DNA of 64,000 bases from Bacillota bacterium (GCA_023388055.1 JAEWGW010000020.1:1-64000); one strand, 5' to 3'; positions 41,508-49,548 are shown, numbered from the stretch's first letter. The notes: generated by a model not told the origin, from the letters alone. Numbers and translations are program-made.

Positions 41508-41954
41508 ATGAATGCTTTCACGTTTTCAGATATGGGCTCCATCACCAGAACACAGCTGGGGGATCAGGTGCCGCTGGAGCTGTTCCGGACCATCCGGCTG
41601 ATCGGTATGTACCAAGGGCTGCCTATGGGCGGCAAAGGCACCACCCTGACCGTGGGGCGGAAAATCGGGGAAAGCCTGCCTGTGAACAGCCTGGAGGAGC
41701 TGCTGCAGCTGATCCAGGACCTGAAGATCGGGATTCCCCGGGTTCTCTCCAGGGAAGAGGGGATTGTGCGCGTTGCCATGGATGATTGCTTCTGTAAGGG
41801 GCTGCCGGTGATGGACGAAAAGATGGTCTGTGATCTGGAGGGCGCGATTATGGAGGGCGCATTAAGCCGGATATGGGGAAAACGGGTAAACGTCCGTGAA
41901 ACCAAGTGCAATGTGAGTGGACATGAGCATTGCGAATACGAGATCCGGTTCTGA
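41508..41954 (+). CDS. V4R (4-vinyl reductase)-domain protein
   Basis: A 148-residue small-molecule-binding protein of the V4R family. LISMYQ-like LIGMYQGLPMGGKGTTLTVGRKIGE and the C-terminal MVCDLEGAIMEGALSRIWGKRVNVRETKCNVSGHEHCEYEIRF with paired Cys are typical. V4R domains occur in bacteriochlorophyll reductase BchJ and in sensors of aromatic compounds. DCFCKGLP adds two further Cys. Four or more Cys and a consensus FNR box in front suggest a redox role. GGGAGGG precedes ATG 41508. It is monocistronic. Confidence 0.78.
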   Translation: MNAFTFSDMGSITRTQLGDQVPLELFRTIRLIGMYQGLPMGGKGTTLTVGRKIGESLPVNSLEELLQLIQDLKIGIPRVLSREEGIVRVAMDDCFCKGLPVMDEKMVCDLEGAIMEGALSRIWGKRVNVRETKCNVSGHEHCEYEIRF

Positions 41955-41988
41955 TAGGAACCATTGCTCCAACTACAAATAAAAAGTA

Positions 41989-42017
41989 TTGACGGATAAC
42001 ATGGGAAATGCTAGTAT
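41989..42017 (+). promoter_or_regulatory. sigma-A promoter of the MarR-operon leader
   Basis: TTGACG (41989-41994), a 17-base spacer and TAGTAT (42012-42017). Transcription would start near 42024, about 177 bases before the MarR start codon. Confidence 0.65.
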
Positions 42018-42023
42018 ACGGAT

Positions 42024-42135
42024 AACCGATTAAACACATAGGAATTAATGACTAAGTTGACCGGACCACCGGAAACACAGCTGACGCCTCCTGCGTAACC
42101 TACGCGGATGCTCCTGTGTTTTTTCTTTTTTTCGG
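42024..42135 (+). ncRNA. structured leader ending in a terminator; candidate attenuator or riboswitch
   Basis: Downstream of the promoter come a small CCGG-ACCA-CCGG hairpin (42061-42072), then AACACAG (42074-42080) pairing with CTGTGTT (42114-42120), with an inner stem CTGCGTA/TACGCGG around ACC (42091-42107), and a T tract TTTTTTCTTTTTTT. A terminator between promoter and gene indicates control by premature termination. I cannot match the leader to a known class by eye. Confidence 0.5.
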
Positions 42136-42200
42136 CCCAATCCTTCAACGTTAAAATGATGAACACTGAAGGAAGTTAAGGAAATGCGGGGGTAGACAGA

Positions 42201-42767
42201 ATGGAGGATACGAGCAAAAGATCGATGGAGGAAACGGATTGGCTGTTCCGCAGAATGGTCCGCAGATTCGTCAAGGAACGGGATAAAATTCTGGTGGAGG
42301 GAGTGACTCTGCCCGGTATGATGATTCTGCGTAAGCTGTCTATGTACGGAGAACAGCGAATGGGAGAGCTCGCCGCAGAAATGGACTTAACCTCCGGCGC
42401 CATTACCGCTATATGCGACAGGCTGGAGGAACAGGGTTATGCGGTCCGGAGCCGGCCTAAGGAAGACAGGCGGACGGTGGTGCTGTCTATCACGGAGAAG
42501 GGCAGGGACATGTTCGAACGCAACCGTAATATCGGGGGAAGGTGCATCACTATTCTTTTCGACTGCTTCACAGAGGAGGAATTGCGGCAGCAGACGGAAT
42601 TTTACCGGACCCTCTACACGAAGCTGGAGCATTTCTCCGAGACCATTCTCCAATTGGCGGAATCCAATGCAGACGGGCAAACGAAGCTCCTTCAGCCCAC
42701 GGAGAAAAAGGAAACAACGGGGAATTTGGACATGAATCCGCAGAAAAACAATTATTTAAGCTATTAA
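42201..42767 (+). CDS. MarR-family transcriptional regulator
   Basis: A 188-residue regulator. The winged helix MRILRKLSMYG-like MMILRKLSMYGEQRMGELAAEMDLTSGAITAICDRLEEQGYAVRSRPKEDRRTVVLSITEKG spans about 35-98, with the wing Asp-Arg-Arg. The C-terminal part (about 150-188) is longer than usual. It heads an operon with an arylsulfotransferase-like gene and a SsuABC-type transporter, and probably responds to an aromatic or sulfur compound. Confidence 0.88.
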   Translation: MEDTSKRSMEETDWLFRRMVRRFVKERDKILVEGVTLPGMMILRKLSMYGEQRMGELAAEMDLTSGAITAICDRLEEQGYAVRSRPKEDRRTVVLSITEKGRDMFERNRNIGGRCITILFDCFTEEELRQQTEFYRTLYTKLEHFSETILQLAESNADGQTKLLQPTEKKETTGNLDMNPQKNNYLSY

Positions 42768-42804
42768 TCTTTAATGATATAAATAATCATTAGGAGGCAA
42801 TATT

Positions 42805-44250
42805 ATGGGACATCCCACCATTTATCCAACAGGAACCACGGTTTATGCCCCGGAAAAAGCGTGGAGCGGCTATACCCTTTATCAGGCCGCCGATGTGGGG
42901 GCGCTGCTGATCGATATGAGCGGCAAGGAAGTGCATCTGTGGAAGGGGCTGCGGGGGTTTCCCAATAAGCTGCTGCCCGGCGGCTTTGTCTTCGGCAGCA
43001 CAGGCCAACGGGACCCTAAGTACGGCTTCCAGGACGAGGTGGATGTGGTGCAGGTGGATTGGGAGGGCAATGTGGTCTGGAGATTCGACCGTTATCAATG
43101 GATCGAGGACCCGGATCATGAGCCGCGCTGGATGGCCAGAGCCCATCATGATTTCCAGAGGGAGGGGAATCCCGTGGGATATTATGCTCCCGGCTTGAAG
43201 CCCCAGGTTCATGGCGGACGTACCTTGATCCTGGCCCATAAGGATGTCCGCAACCCCTCCATCTCGGATAAACCCCTTCTGGATGATGTGATTCTGGAGG
43301 TGGATTGGGAGGGCCGCATTCTGTGGGAATGGGCCTGCAATGAGCATTTTGAGGAGCTGGGGTTTGATGAGAGCGCCCGAAATGTGCTGTTCCGCGATCC
43401 CAACGGCAGAGCCTTCGGCAACAGCGGCGGCGGGGATTGGATGCATATTAACTCCGTTTCCTATGTAGGCCCGAACAAGTTTTATGACCAGGGGGATCTG
43501 CGCTTTCATCCCGACAATATCATCTGGGACGGACGGGAAACCAACATTATTGCGATCATCGACAGGGCAACAGGAAGGATCGTCTGGCGCCTCGGACCGG
43601 ATTATTCCTCGCCGGAGCTGGAGGGAATCGGCTGGATCATCGGCCAGCATCATGCCCATATCATTCCCAAGGGACTGCCCGGTGAAGGCAATCTGCTGGT
43701 GTTCGATAACGGCGGCTGGGCGGGGTATGGCCTCCCCAATCCATCTTCGCCTTACGGGCAGAAGAATGCGCTGCGGGACCATTCCCGGATTCTGGAGATT
43801 AACCCGGTGACGCTTGCGGTCGAATGGCAATATACGCCAACCGAGGCCGGGTTCCAGGCTCCGCTGGATTCCTACCGTTTCTATAGCCCTTACATCAGCT
43901 CTGCCCAACGTCTGCCCAATGGCAACACCCTGATTACGGAAGGGGCGGACGGACGGATCTTCGAGGTAACCCGGGAGCATGAGCTGGTCTGGGAGTATAT
44001 TTCCCCTTACAAGAACAACCGCAATTCCAATATGGTGTACCGTGCTTACCGCGTTCCCTATGATTGGGTGCCCCAATTGGAGAAGCCGGAGGAAGCAGCC
44101 ATTGATTCCTTGGACCCGGCTGACTTTCGGGTACCGGGAGCTGCCCCCAAAGGAGCTGTCTCCGTTGCCGAGGTGAATGTGTCCGCTTCTTTTGGGGAAG
44201 GGGCGTTATGCGTTGCCCGGGCTGATGAGGATAACAGGAGGGAAAAATGA
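42805..44250 (+). CDS. arylsulfotransferase (ASST)-like beta-propeller protein
   Basis: A 481-residue protein with repeated propeller blades of the form VVQVDWEGNVVWRFDR, VILEVDWEGRILWEWACNEHF, IIAIIDRATGRIVWRLGPDY, ILEINPVTLAVEWQY and IFEVTREHELVWEYISPYKN. Candidate active-site His and Arg lie in GDWMHINSVSYVG, GQHHAHIIPKG and ALRDHSRILEI. There is no signal peptide, unlike exported AssT. PAPS-independent arylsulfotransferases move sulfate between phenols. TAGGAGG precedes ATG 42805. It overlaps the binding-protein gene by ATGA. Confidence 0.85.
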   Translation: MGHPTIYPTGTTVYAPEKAWSGYTLYQAADVGALLIDMSGKEVHLWKGLRGFPNKLLPGGFVFGSTGQRDPKYGFQDEVDVVQVDWEGNVVWRFDRYQWIEDPDHEPRWMARAHHDFQREGNPVGYYAPGLKPQVHGGRTLILAHKDVRNPSISDKPLLDDVILEVDWEGRILWEWACNEHFEELGFDESARNVLFRDPNGRAFGNSGGGDWMHINSVSYVGPNKFYDQGDLRFHPDNIIWDGRETNIIAIIDRATGRIVWRLGPDYSSPELEGIGWIIGQHHAHIIPKGLPGEGNLLVFDNGGWAGYGLPNPSSPYGQKNALRDHSRILEINPVTLAVEWQYTPTEAGFQAPLDSYRFYSPYISSAQRLPNGNTLITEGADGRIFEVTREHELVWEYISPYKNNRNSNMVYRAYRVPYDWVPQLEKPEEAAIDSLDPADFRVPGAAPKGAVSVAEVNVSASFGEGALCVARADEDNRREK

Positions 44251-45344
44251 TGAAAAAGTCCCATACTTCTTTACGTTTGTTCCGTGGGGTAGGCGCCGGA
44301 TTGCTGGTTTATTCCCTGGCGGTTTTCACTTCGGCCTGCGGTGCCACCGCAGACGGAGCTGCTCCCGGTAGCCCGGCCTCCTCCGGCGGAGCAGCTTCAT
44401 CCGCTGCCCAGAACCAGCCAGCCACTACTGGTCAACCCGTCAAAATCCGCTTCGGCCTGGATACAGCGGCAGGAGGCTCTCTGCAGTTCCGGCAGGCCCA
44501 GGAGCAGGGGTTTTTCAAGAAATATGCTGTTGAGGCGGAAATCAGCAACTTCGCTTATGGCATCGACACCATCAATGCGCTGCTGGTGCAGCGGACGGAT
44601 ACCGCCATGGCTGCGGATTACGCGCTGCTGAATTCCCTGGGCAAGGGTGACATGAAGATCGTGAGCACGTTGACCCGGGCTACGGAGGCCTCCTCACGTA
44701 CCACAGTCCTGCTGGTGAAGGGCGGCATCACCAAGCCCGAGGAGCTAAAGGGCAAGAAGCTGGGGGTTGCCCGGGGAACGGTCTACGAATATGTCTGGGC
44801 GAAATTTCTGGAGAAGCTGAGCATTGATGAAAAAGACGTCAAGATGGTCTATTACAGCACACCCGATGAAGCCATTGTGGCTTTGAGCAAAAGGGAAATG
44901 GACGCCGTATGGAGCGGCGGGGCCCTGCTGGAGAAGTTCCTCAAGGTGGATGGCATCAAAAGCCTGGGAGACATGAACCAGACGGATGTGAAAATCAGCT
45001 CCTTCCAGGTTGTTGATGCCGGGTACCTGAAGACCAATGTCCAAACTGTCACCAATTATTTGAAGGCCGTGAAGGATGGGATCGACTACATACCCGCCCA
45101 CAAGGAGCAAACCGCAGAGCTGGCCTTCCGTGACATCAAGCTGCCCAAGGATGGGGTGCTGAAGGATCTGGATACCCAGAATTATGTCCTGGGCTTCACC
45201 AAGGAGGATTACCAGCACCTGCAGAACATGAAAACATGGCTGGAGCAAAGAGGCATCCTCAAAGACAAATACGAGCTGAAGGATAAAATTGATGTGGAGG
45301 CTCTTAAAGCCGCCTTTCCCGATACGGTGACCTACACCAAATAA
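44247..45344 (+). CDS. SsuA/TauA-type ABC transporter substrate-binding lipoprotein
   Basis: A 365-residue lipoprotein with lipobox TSAC (about residue 31) and an Ala/Ser-rich linker. The mature NMT1/SsuA fold shows IRFGLDTAAGGSLQFRQAQEQGFFKKYAVEAEI, TDTAMAADYALLNSLGKGDMKIV and GKKLGVARGTVYEYVWAKFLEKLSIDEKDVKMVYYSTPDEAIVALSKREMDAVW. The family binds sulfonates, nitrate, taurine or aromatic precursors. With an arylsulfotransferase-like partner a sulfate ester or sulfonate is plausible. Confidence 0.88.
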   Translation: MMKKSHTSLRLFRGVGAGLLVYSLAVFTSACGATADGAAPGSPASSGGAASSAAQNQPATTGQPVKIRFGLDTAAGGSLQFRQAQEQGFFKKYAVEAEISNFAYGIDTINALLVQRTDTAMAADYALLNSLGKGDMKIVSTLTRATEASSRTTVLLVKGGITKPEELKGKKLGVARGTVYEYVWAKFLEKLSIDEKDVKMVYYSTPDEAIVALSKREMDAVWSGGALLEKFLKVDGIKSLGDMNQTDVKISSFQVVDAGYLKTNVQTVTNYLKAVKDGIDYIPAHKEQTAELAFRDIKLPKDGVLKDLDTQNYVLGFTKEDYQHLQNMKTWLEQRGILKDKYELKDKIDVEALKAAFPDTVTYTK

Positions 45345-45364
45345 AACTGGCAGGAGGGAGCGCC

Positions 45365-46141
45365 ATGTCATTAGTGGCCAAAACCAATACGATATTTATT
45401 GAGCGTTTGCGCAAAAGCTTCACGGCAGGTACGGCTGCAGAGCCCCATTACATTATTAAAGATGTGGATTTGGTGGTCAAGGGAGGGGAGTTTTTTATCC
45501 TTCTGGGTCCCAGCGGCTGCGGCAAGTCCACACTCCTGAGTATGATTGCCGGCTTCGTCGGCAAAACAGAGGGGCGGCTCTCCGTAGACGGGGAGGAAAT
45601 CCGTAAACCGGGCAGTGATAGGGCCATGGTTTTCCAACAGGCCGATGCCTCCTTGTTCCCTTGGCTGACTGTACGGGAGAATGTGGAGTTCGGACTCCGG
45701 ATGAAGCATGTTCCCCGGAAGGAGCGCAGGGAAAGCTCGGACCGGTTTATCCGGCTGGTGGGGCTCACGGGCCATGAGGACAAATTTCCCGATGCCCTCT
45801 CCGGCGGGATGAAGCAGCGGGTGCAGCTGGCCCGGGTGCTGGCCAACGATCCGGCCATTCTGCTTATGGATGAGCCCTTCGGCGCTCTGGACGCCATGAC
45901 CCGGAGGACCATGCAGAATGAGCTGATCCGGATTTGGAAGGAGACGGGGAAAACGGTTATTTTTGTCACACACGACATTCAAGAGGCTATTCTGCTGGGT
46001 CAAAGGGTGGGGATTATGTCTGTGGGTCCCGCCTCCCGGATCACGGATATCTACGAGGTGCCGCTGTCCTATCCCCGGACCATTACCGACTCCGCCTTTA
46101 ATGCCCATTACAGCTCCATCCAGAGACACTTCGAGGAATGA
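45365..46141 (+). CDS. SsuB/TauB-type ABC transporter ATP-binding protein
   Basis: A 258-residue ATPase. Walker A GPSGCGKST is near 50, signature LSGGMKQRVQLARVLANDP near 143, Walker B ILLMDEPFGALDAMTRR near 165 and switch His in FVTHDIQEAILLGQR. The DEPFGALD-type Walker B is that of nitrate/sulfonate/taurine ATPases. GGAGGGAG precedes ATG 45365. Confidence 0.92.
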   Translation: MSLVAKTNTIFIERLRKSFTAGTAAEPHYIIKDVDLVVKGGEFFILLGPSGCGKSTLLSMIAGFVGKTEGRLSVDGEEIRKPGSDRAMVFQQADASLFPWLTVRENVEFGLRMKHVPRKERRESSDRFIRLVGLTGHEDKFPDALSGGMKQRVQLARVLANDPAILLMDEPFGALDAMTRRTMQNELIRIWKETGKTVIFVTHDIQEAILLGQRVGIMSVGPASRITDIYEVPLSYPRTITDSAFNAHYSSIQRHFEE

Positions 46142-46167
46142 TAAAGAATACTTAGGAGGCTGCTACT

Positions 46168-46959
46168 ATGCTCTTGATTCTGCGCAAAAGCTATCAAGCG
46201 GGGGTATTTACCTGGATCATTGGACTCCTGATCTGGCAAGCTGCCGCCTCCGTATCCAACCCGGACTTTCTGCCAGGCCCGTACCGGACTCTGCAGGGAG
46301 CTCTGGAGCTGTCCCGGGACGGCTCCTTGTTCCGGTATATCGGCATCAGCTTCCTGCGGGTGCTGACGGGATGGGTATTGGGCAGCACCATCGCCATTCC
46401 GTTGGGCATTATTATGGGCCGCTTCAAATCGGTCCGGGCGGTAACGGAGCCGTTTCTCAATTTTATCCGGTTTATCCCGCCGTTGGCCTTCATCACCTTA
46501 TTCATGCTTTGGTTCGGCATTGGAGAGAAGTCGAAGATTATGCTGATTCTGTATTCCACTCTCTTCATCGTTCTCCTGAATACCATGAGCGGCGCCTTGG
46601 CTGTAGAGGAGGATAAGGTCCGTTCGGCCCGTAGCATGGGGGCGTCCGAATGGCAGATTCTGCTCCATGTGATCGTACCCGCCACTGTCCCGTATCTATT
46701 TACCGGCATCCGCCTGGCTATGGGCTCCTCCTTTATGGCGATTATCGGGGCGGAGATGGTGGCCGCCAACAGTGGGGTGGGGTTTATGATCTGGAATTCG
46801 CGTCTGTACTTCAAAACGGACTGGATCTTCGTGGGGCTTCTGTCCTTGGGCATGATGGGCTTTGCAGCCGACCGGGCCTTGGGTTTTCTGGGCGGATTGA
46901 CCCTGCGGCGTTATGGTATAGCGGGGAAGGGCAGAGGTGGGCAGGGAAGGGGAAAATGA
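46168..46959 (+). CDS. SsuC/TauC-type ABC transporter permease
   Basis: A 263-residue permease with about six membrane segments. GWVLGSTIAIPLGIIMGRFKSVRAVTEPFLNFIRFIPPLAFITLFMLWFGIGEKSKI is the family core, and the EAA-like loop VRSARSMGASEWQILLHVIVPATVPYLFTGIRLAMGSSFMAIIGAEM (about 150-197) contacts the ATPase. TAGGAGG precedes ATG 46168. It is the last gene of the MarR operon. Confidence 0.92.
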   Translation: MLLILRKSYQAGVFTWIIGLLIWQAAASVSNPDFLPGPYRTLQGALELSRDGSLFRYIGISFLRVLTGWVLGSTIAIPLGIIMGRFKSVRAVTEPFLNFIRFIPPLAFITLFMLWFGIGEKSKIMLILYSTLFIVLLNTMSGALAVEEDKVRSARSMGASEWQILLHVIVPATVPYLFTGIRLAMGSSFMAIIGAEMVAANSGVGFMIWNSRLYFKTDWIFVGLLSLGMMGFAADRALGFLGGLTLRRYGIAGKGRGGQGRGK

Positions 46960-46968
46960 GAAGCATGC

Positions 46969-46997
46969 AAAAAAGCCGGAGAACCGGCTTTTTTTGT
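46969..46997. terminator. bidirectional rho-independent terminator
   Basis: AAAAAAGCCGG and CCGGCTTTTTTT pair around AGAA. It is shared by convergent genes. Confidence 0.92.
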
Positions 46998-47024
46998 TTA
47001 TATGGGACTTTAATGCGCAAGAAA

Positions 47025-47558
47025 TCAGTAGGCGGTAACGCCCAGCTTATTGATGATTTCTTCAATAAAGACCGGCTCATCCTCCGGTGTGCGGGAGGTG
47101 ATGAGATTGCCGTCCACCTTCACCGGCTGGTCCAGATAGCTGCCGCCCGCGGCAATGACCTCTTGGGCGATGCCCGGGTAAGAGGTAAGGGTTTTACCTT
47201 TAAGCAAATCGGCTTCTGCCAGCAGCTGCGGGCCATGGCAGATGGCGGCGATGGTGATGCCCGCTTTGTCCGCTTCCTGGATAAACTTGATCATATACGG
47301 ATCATGCTTCAGCTTCTCCGGGGATCTGCCGCCAGGAATAATGACGGCTTCATAATCGGCAGCGTTGGCTTCCTTGGCAGATAAATGGGATGTATACGTG
47401 ATGGTGCCTTTTTTGCCGTGGAGCTCTTCATTGGCATTCAAGCTGATAATAACCGCGTCATTGCCGTTTTTGGTTATGGCTTCATACGGATTCTTCATTT
47501 CGGAATCCTCGAATCCGTCCGCCAGCAGAAATGCAACCTTCTTGGTCATTTGTTTCAT
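47025..47558 (-). CDS. DJ-1/PfpI family protein
   Basis: A 177-residue DJ-1/PfpI protein of the general-stress or deglycase type. The nucleophile elbow AAICHGPQLLAEA (Cys near 108, followed by His) and the Glu in LLADGFEDSE are present, as is AVIIPGGRSPEKLKHD. Family members act as glyoxalases, deglycases or chaperones. ATG 47558 is preferred, with AAGGAG nine bases upstream. Confidence 0.9.
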   Translation of the reverse strand: MKQMTKKVAFLLADGFEDSEMKNPYEAITKNGNDAVIISLNANEELHGKKGTITYTSHLSAKEANAADYEAVIIPGGRSPEKLKHDPYMIKFIQEADKAGITIAAICHGPQLLAEADLLKGKTLTSYPGIAQEVIAAGGSYLDQPVKVDGNLITSRTPEDEPVFIEEIINKLGVTAY

Positions 47559-47679
47559 TGTGCACAACTCCTTTTTGGGATGGATGGCGAAAGACTCTCC
47601 TCTATAGTATTACCCCGTGAGGCGGGGAAGATAAACAAAAGGTCCAAGATATTACGGTTTGCACGTTCTTGCCTGTAAC

Positions 47680-47693
47680 AGGACATATGTCCT
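47680..47693. promoter_or_regulatory. perfect 14-bp palindrome upstream of the DUF606 gene
   Basis: AGGACATATGTCCT is a perfect palindrome 67 bases before the first DUF606 start codon. The Crp/Fnr gene downstream in the same cluster has a recognition helix unlike FNR, so this may be its site. Confidence 0.45.
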
Positions 47694-47759
47694 AACGGCT
47701 GATTTATTGATTATCGTTTAATGGTGGAAGACGAATTTGCAGCAAGGGGAGAAGAAAAG

Positions 47760-48191
47760 ATGAAGGGATTTGTTTATGCCTTTCTGGGCGGAGCGCTCAT
47801 TACCCTCCAGGGAGTAGCCAACTCCCGGATCGGGACGGATATGGGAACCTGGCAGGCAGCGGCGCTTACCCAATTCACCGGTTTTATAGCGGCACTGCTC
47901 CTGATGCTGGCCGTCACCGGAGGGAAACCCGCATTGGGCCCTCTCCGGCAAGTGAAGCTTTTATATCTGGGCGGCGGGGCGTTAGCCTCCGTGATTATTT
48001 TCAGCAATATTACCGCCATCCATCATGTTGGGGCTACCTTATCGGTATCCGCGGTGCTCATCGCTCAATTGGGTATGAGTTTTTTGGCAGACAGCAAGGG
48101 CTGGTTCGGAATTGAAAAGAAGGAGATGCATCTTCCCCAGTTTCTCGGATTATCGCTGATGATTGCAGGTGTAGTCATTCTTGGATTATGA
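47760..48191 (+). CDS. DUF606 (DMT superfamily) membrane protein
   Basis: A 143-residue protein with four to five membrane segments. It begins MKGFVYAFLGGALITLQGVANSRIGTDMGTWQAAALTQFTGF, and contains NITAIHHVGATLSVSAVLIAQLGMSFLADSKGWFGIEKKE and LGLSLMIAGVVILGL, all typical of DUF606/YdcZ half-size transporters. These often occur as pairs. A paralog is at 48956, so the two may form a heterodimer. ATG 47760 follows AAGGGGAG. Confidence 0.85.
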   Translation: MKGFVYAFLGGALITLQGVANSRIGTDMGTWQAAALTQFTGFIAALLLMLAVTGGKPALGPLRQVKLLYLGGGALASVIIFSNITAIHHVGATLSVSAVLIAQLGMSFLADSKGWFGIEKKEMHLPQFLGLSLMIAGVVILGL

Positions 48192-48242
48192 TGGGCATGA
48201 TTATGATCCGATGGTACCAACATGCGAAACGGGGTCTTCAGT

Positions 48243-48950
48243 ATGAAGGAATGGAAGGACAGCGTTTTTTTGAACCGGACAGTTGCCGAACACGGGCTAG
48301 TGGATGTGATCCCGCCGGAGCTCCGGCAGCATATGACGTTATGTGCTTATGAGGAAGGGGAGCTCGTATGCACCCAAGGTGATCCCGGCCAAACCTTATA
48401 TATCCTGGTTGCGGGTAAGCTGAAGATCTTCACCACCTCCGAGGAGGGCAAAACGTTAATTCTCAGCTTCAAAACGCCCCTGGAGCTGATCGGGGATATT
48501 GAATATATCCGCGGCACGGATATTATGAACACGGTGGAGGCGATGACCGGAGTCACGATGCTGGCTGTTCCATACCGCATTCTCCGCCAATATGGGGATC
48601 ATCCGCCGCTGCTCCATTTTCTGCTGCAGATGATAACCGAGAAGTTCTTCGTGAAGTCCGCATCCCTGAGTTTTAATCTGCTCTATCCGGTGGAGGTCCG
48701 GCTGGCCAGTTATTTATTGTCGGTATCGGAAGAGAGTGGAGAGAGCGGGGGACAATCCCGTTCCAAACGTCCGGTGAATCTGACGGATGCGGCCCATCTC
48801 ATCGGCACCAGCTACCGCCATGTAAACCGGGTGATCCGGCAGTTCTGCCGGGACGGATTGGTGGAGCGCAGCCGGAAGGGGATTACAGTGGCAGACCGGA
48901 GCAAGCTTCAGGCGCTGGCCAAGCACAATATCTATGAAAAGGAGCAGTGA
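48243..48950 (+). CDS. Crp/Fnr-family transcriptional regulator (YeiL-like)
   Basis: A 235-residue regulator. The cyclic-nucleotide-binding-like domain contains EEGELVCTQGDPGQTLYILVAGKLKIFTTSEEGKTLILSF (about residues 37-77); the C-terminal winged helix has NLTDAAHLIGTSYRHVNRVIRQFCRDGLVERSRKGITV (about 178-215). Its recognition helix lacks the E-x2-S-R of FNR, so it reads another site. Two Cys near 34 and 43 do not form an FNR cluster motif. It sits between two DUF606 genes, which are its likely targets. ATG 48243 is preferred; ATG 48222 has no ribosome site. Confidence 0.85.
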   Translation: MKEWKDSVFLNRTVAEHGLVDVIPPELRQHMTLCAYEEGELVCTQGDPGQTLYILVAGKLKIFTTSEEGKTLILSFKTPLELIGDIEYIRGTDIMNTVEAMTGVTMLAVPYRILRQYGDHPPLLHFLLQMITEKFFVKSASLSFNLLYPVEVRLASYLLSVSEESGESGGQSRSKRPVNLTDAAHLIGTSYRHVNRVIRQFCRDGLVERSRKGITVADRSKLQALAKHNIYEKEQ

Positions 48951-48955
48951 CCGCC

Positions 48956-49435
48956 ATGCTGATCGGGATTATGATGGCGACTCTTGCAGGTGCGCTTGTG
49001 GGCCTGCAGAATATCTTTAACAACCGGGTCCATGTGAAGGCGGGTCTGTGGATTACGACTACATTGGTGCTGGGTATGGGATTTTTGGCATCCTTCCTCA
49101 TCGGCTTCGCCTTAGAGGGTATGGCCATGTTCCGGCCGGAGCATGTGGAGCCGTGGTATTTCTTCAGCGGCCTGATCGGCGTAGGGGTGGTAGTGTGTAT
49201 GGTGCGGGGAACCCATCTGCTCGGGCCTACGTATGCCGCGGCTGTAGCAATGATCTCGCAGCTGGGTTTTGCGGTGGTTTGGGATACCCTGGGCTGGTTC
49301 GGACTGGAAAAGGTCCCTTTCACGGGAACGCAGCTGTTGGGGGTATTGGTCATCGCAGCCGGAATTGTCGTGTTTAAGCTGGGTGGGCGGAAATCCGCTG
49401 TGGGCAGCAAACGCCGGAAGGCTGTTTCTGTGTAA
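48956..49435 (+). CDS. DUF606 (DMT superfamily) membrane protein, second paralog
   Basis: A 159-residue protein with four to five membrane segments: MLIGIMMATLAGALVGLQNIFNNRVHVKAGLWITTTLVLGMGFLASFLIG, GTHLLGPTYAAAVAMISQLGFAVVWDTLGWFGLEKVPFTGTQLLGVLVIAAGIVVFKL. It matches the first DUF606 gene in the SQLG and GWFGLEK segments, and ends in a basic tail. A GTG at 48947 overlaps the regulator stop and is an alternative start; ATG 48956 has AAGGAG 12 bases upstream. Confidence 0.85.
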   Translation: MLIGIMMATLAGALVGLQNIFNNRVHVKAGLWITTTLVLGMGFLASFLIGFALEGMAMFRPEHVEPWYFFSGLIGVGVVVCMVRGTHLLGPTYAAAVAMISQLGFAVVWDTLGWFGLEKVPFTGTQLLGVLVIAAGIVVFKLGGRKSAVGSKRRKAVSV

Positions 49436-49519
49436 AACATTCAAATATCTTTAAAAATAGAAGGTTGGTCGGAAAAACGTCATGTTTTTCGTCCAGCTTT
49501 TTTTGTGCATAAAAATGAA

Positions 49520-49548
49520 TTGACTCTGGAAGCTTGGGTTGATATATT
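49520..49548 (+). promoter_or_regulatory. sigma-A promoter of the GntR/ABC-2 operon
   Basis: TTGACT (49520-49525), a 17-base spacer and TATATT (49543-49548). Confidence 0.8.

Noticed and set aside
41955..42200. Assignment of the MarR leader to a named riboswitch class
   Set aside because: I could not match it to guanidine, ZTP, fluoride, THF or other class motifs by eye, so it is given only as a candidate leader.
42790..44076. A 428-codon minus-strand open frame
   Set aside because: It is the antisense shadow of the arylsulfotransferase-like gene, which has a ribosome site, propeller repeats and operon context.
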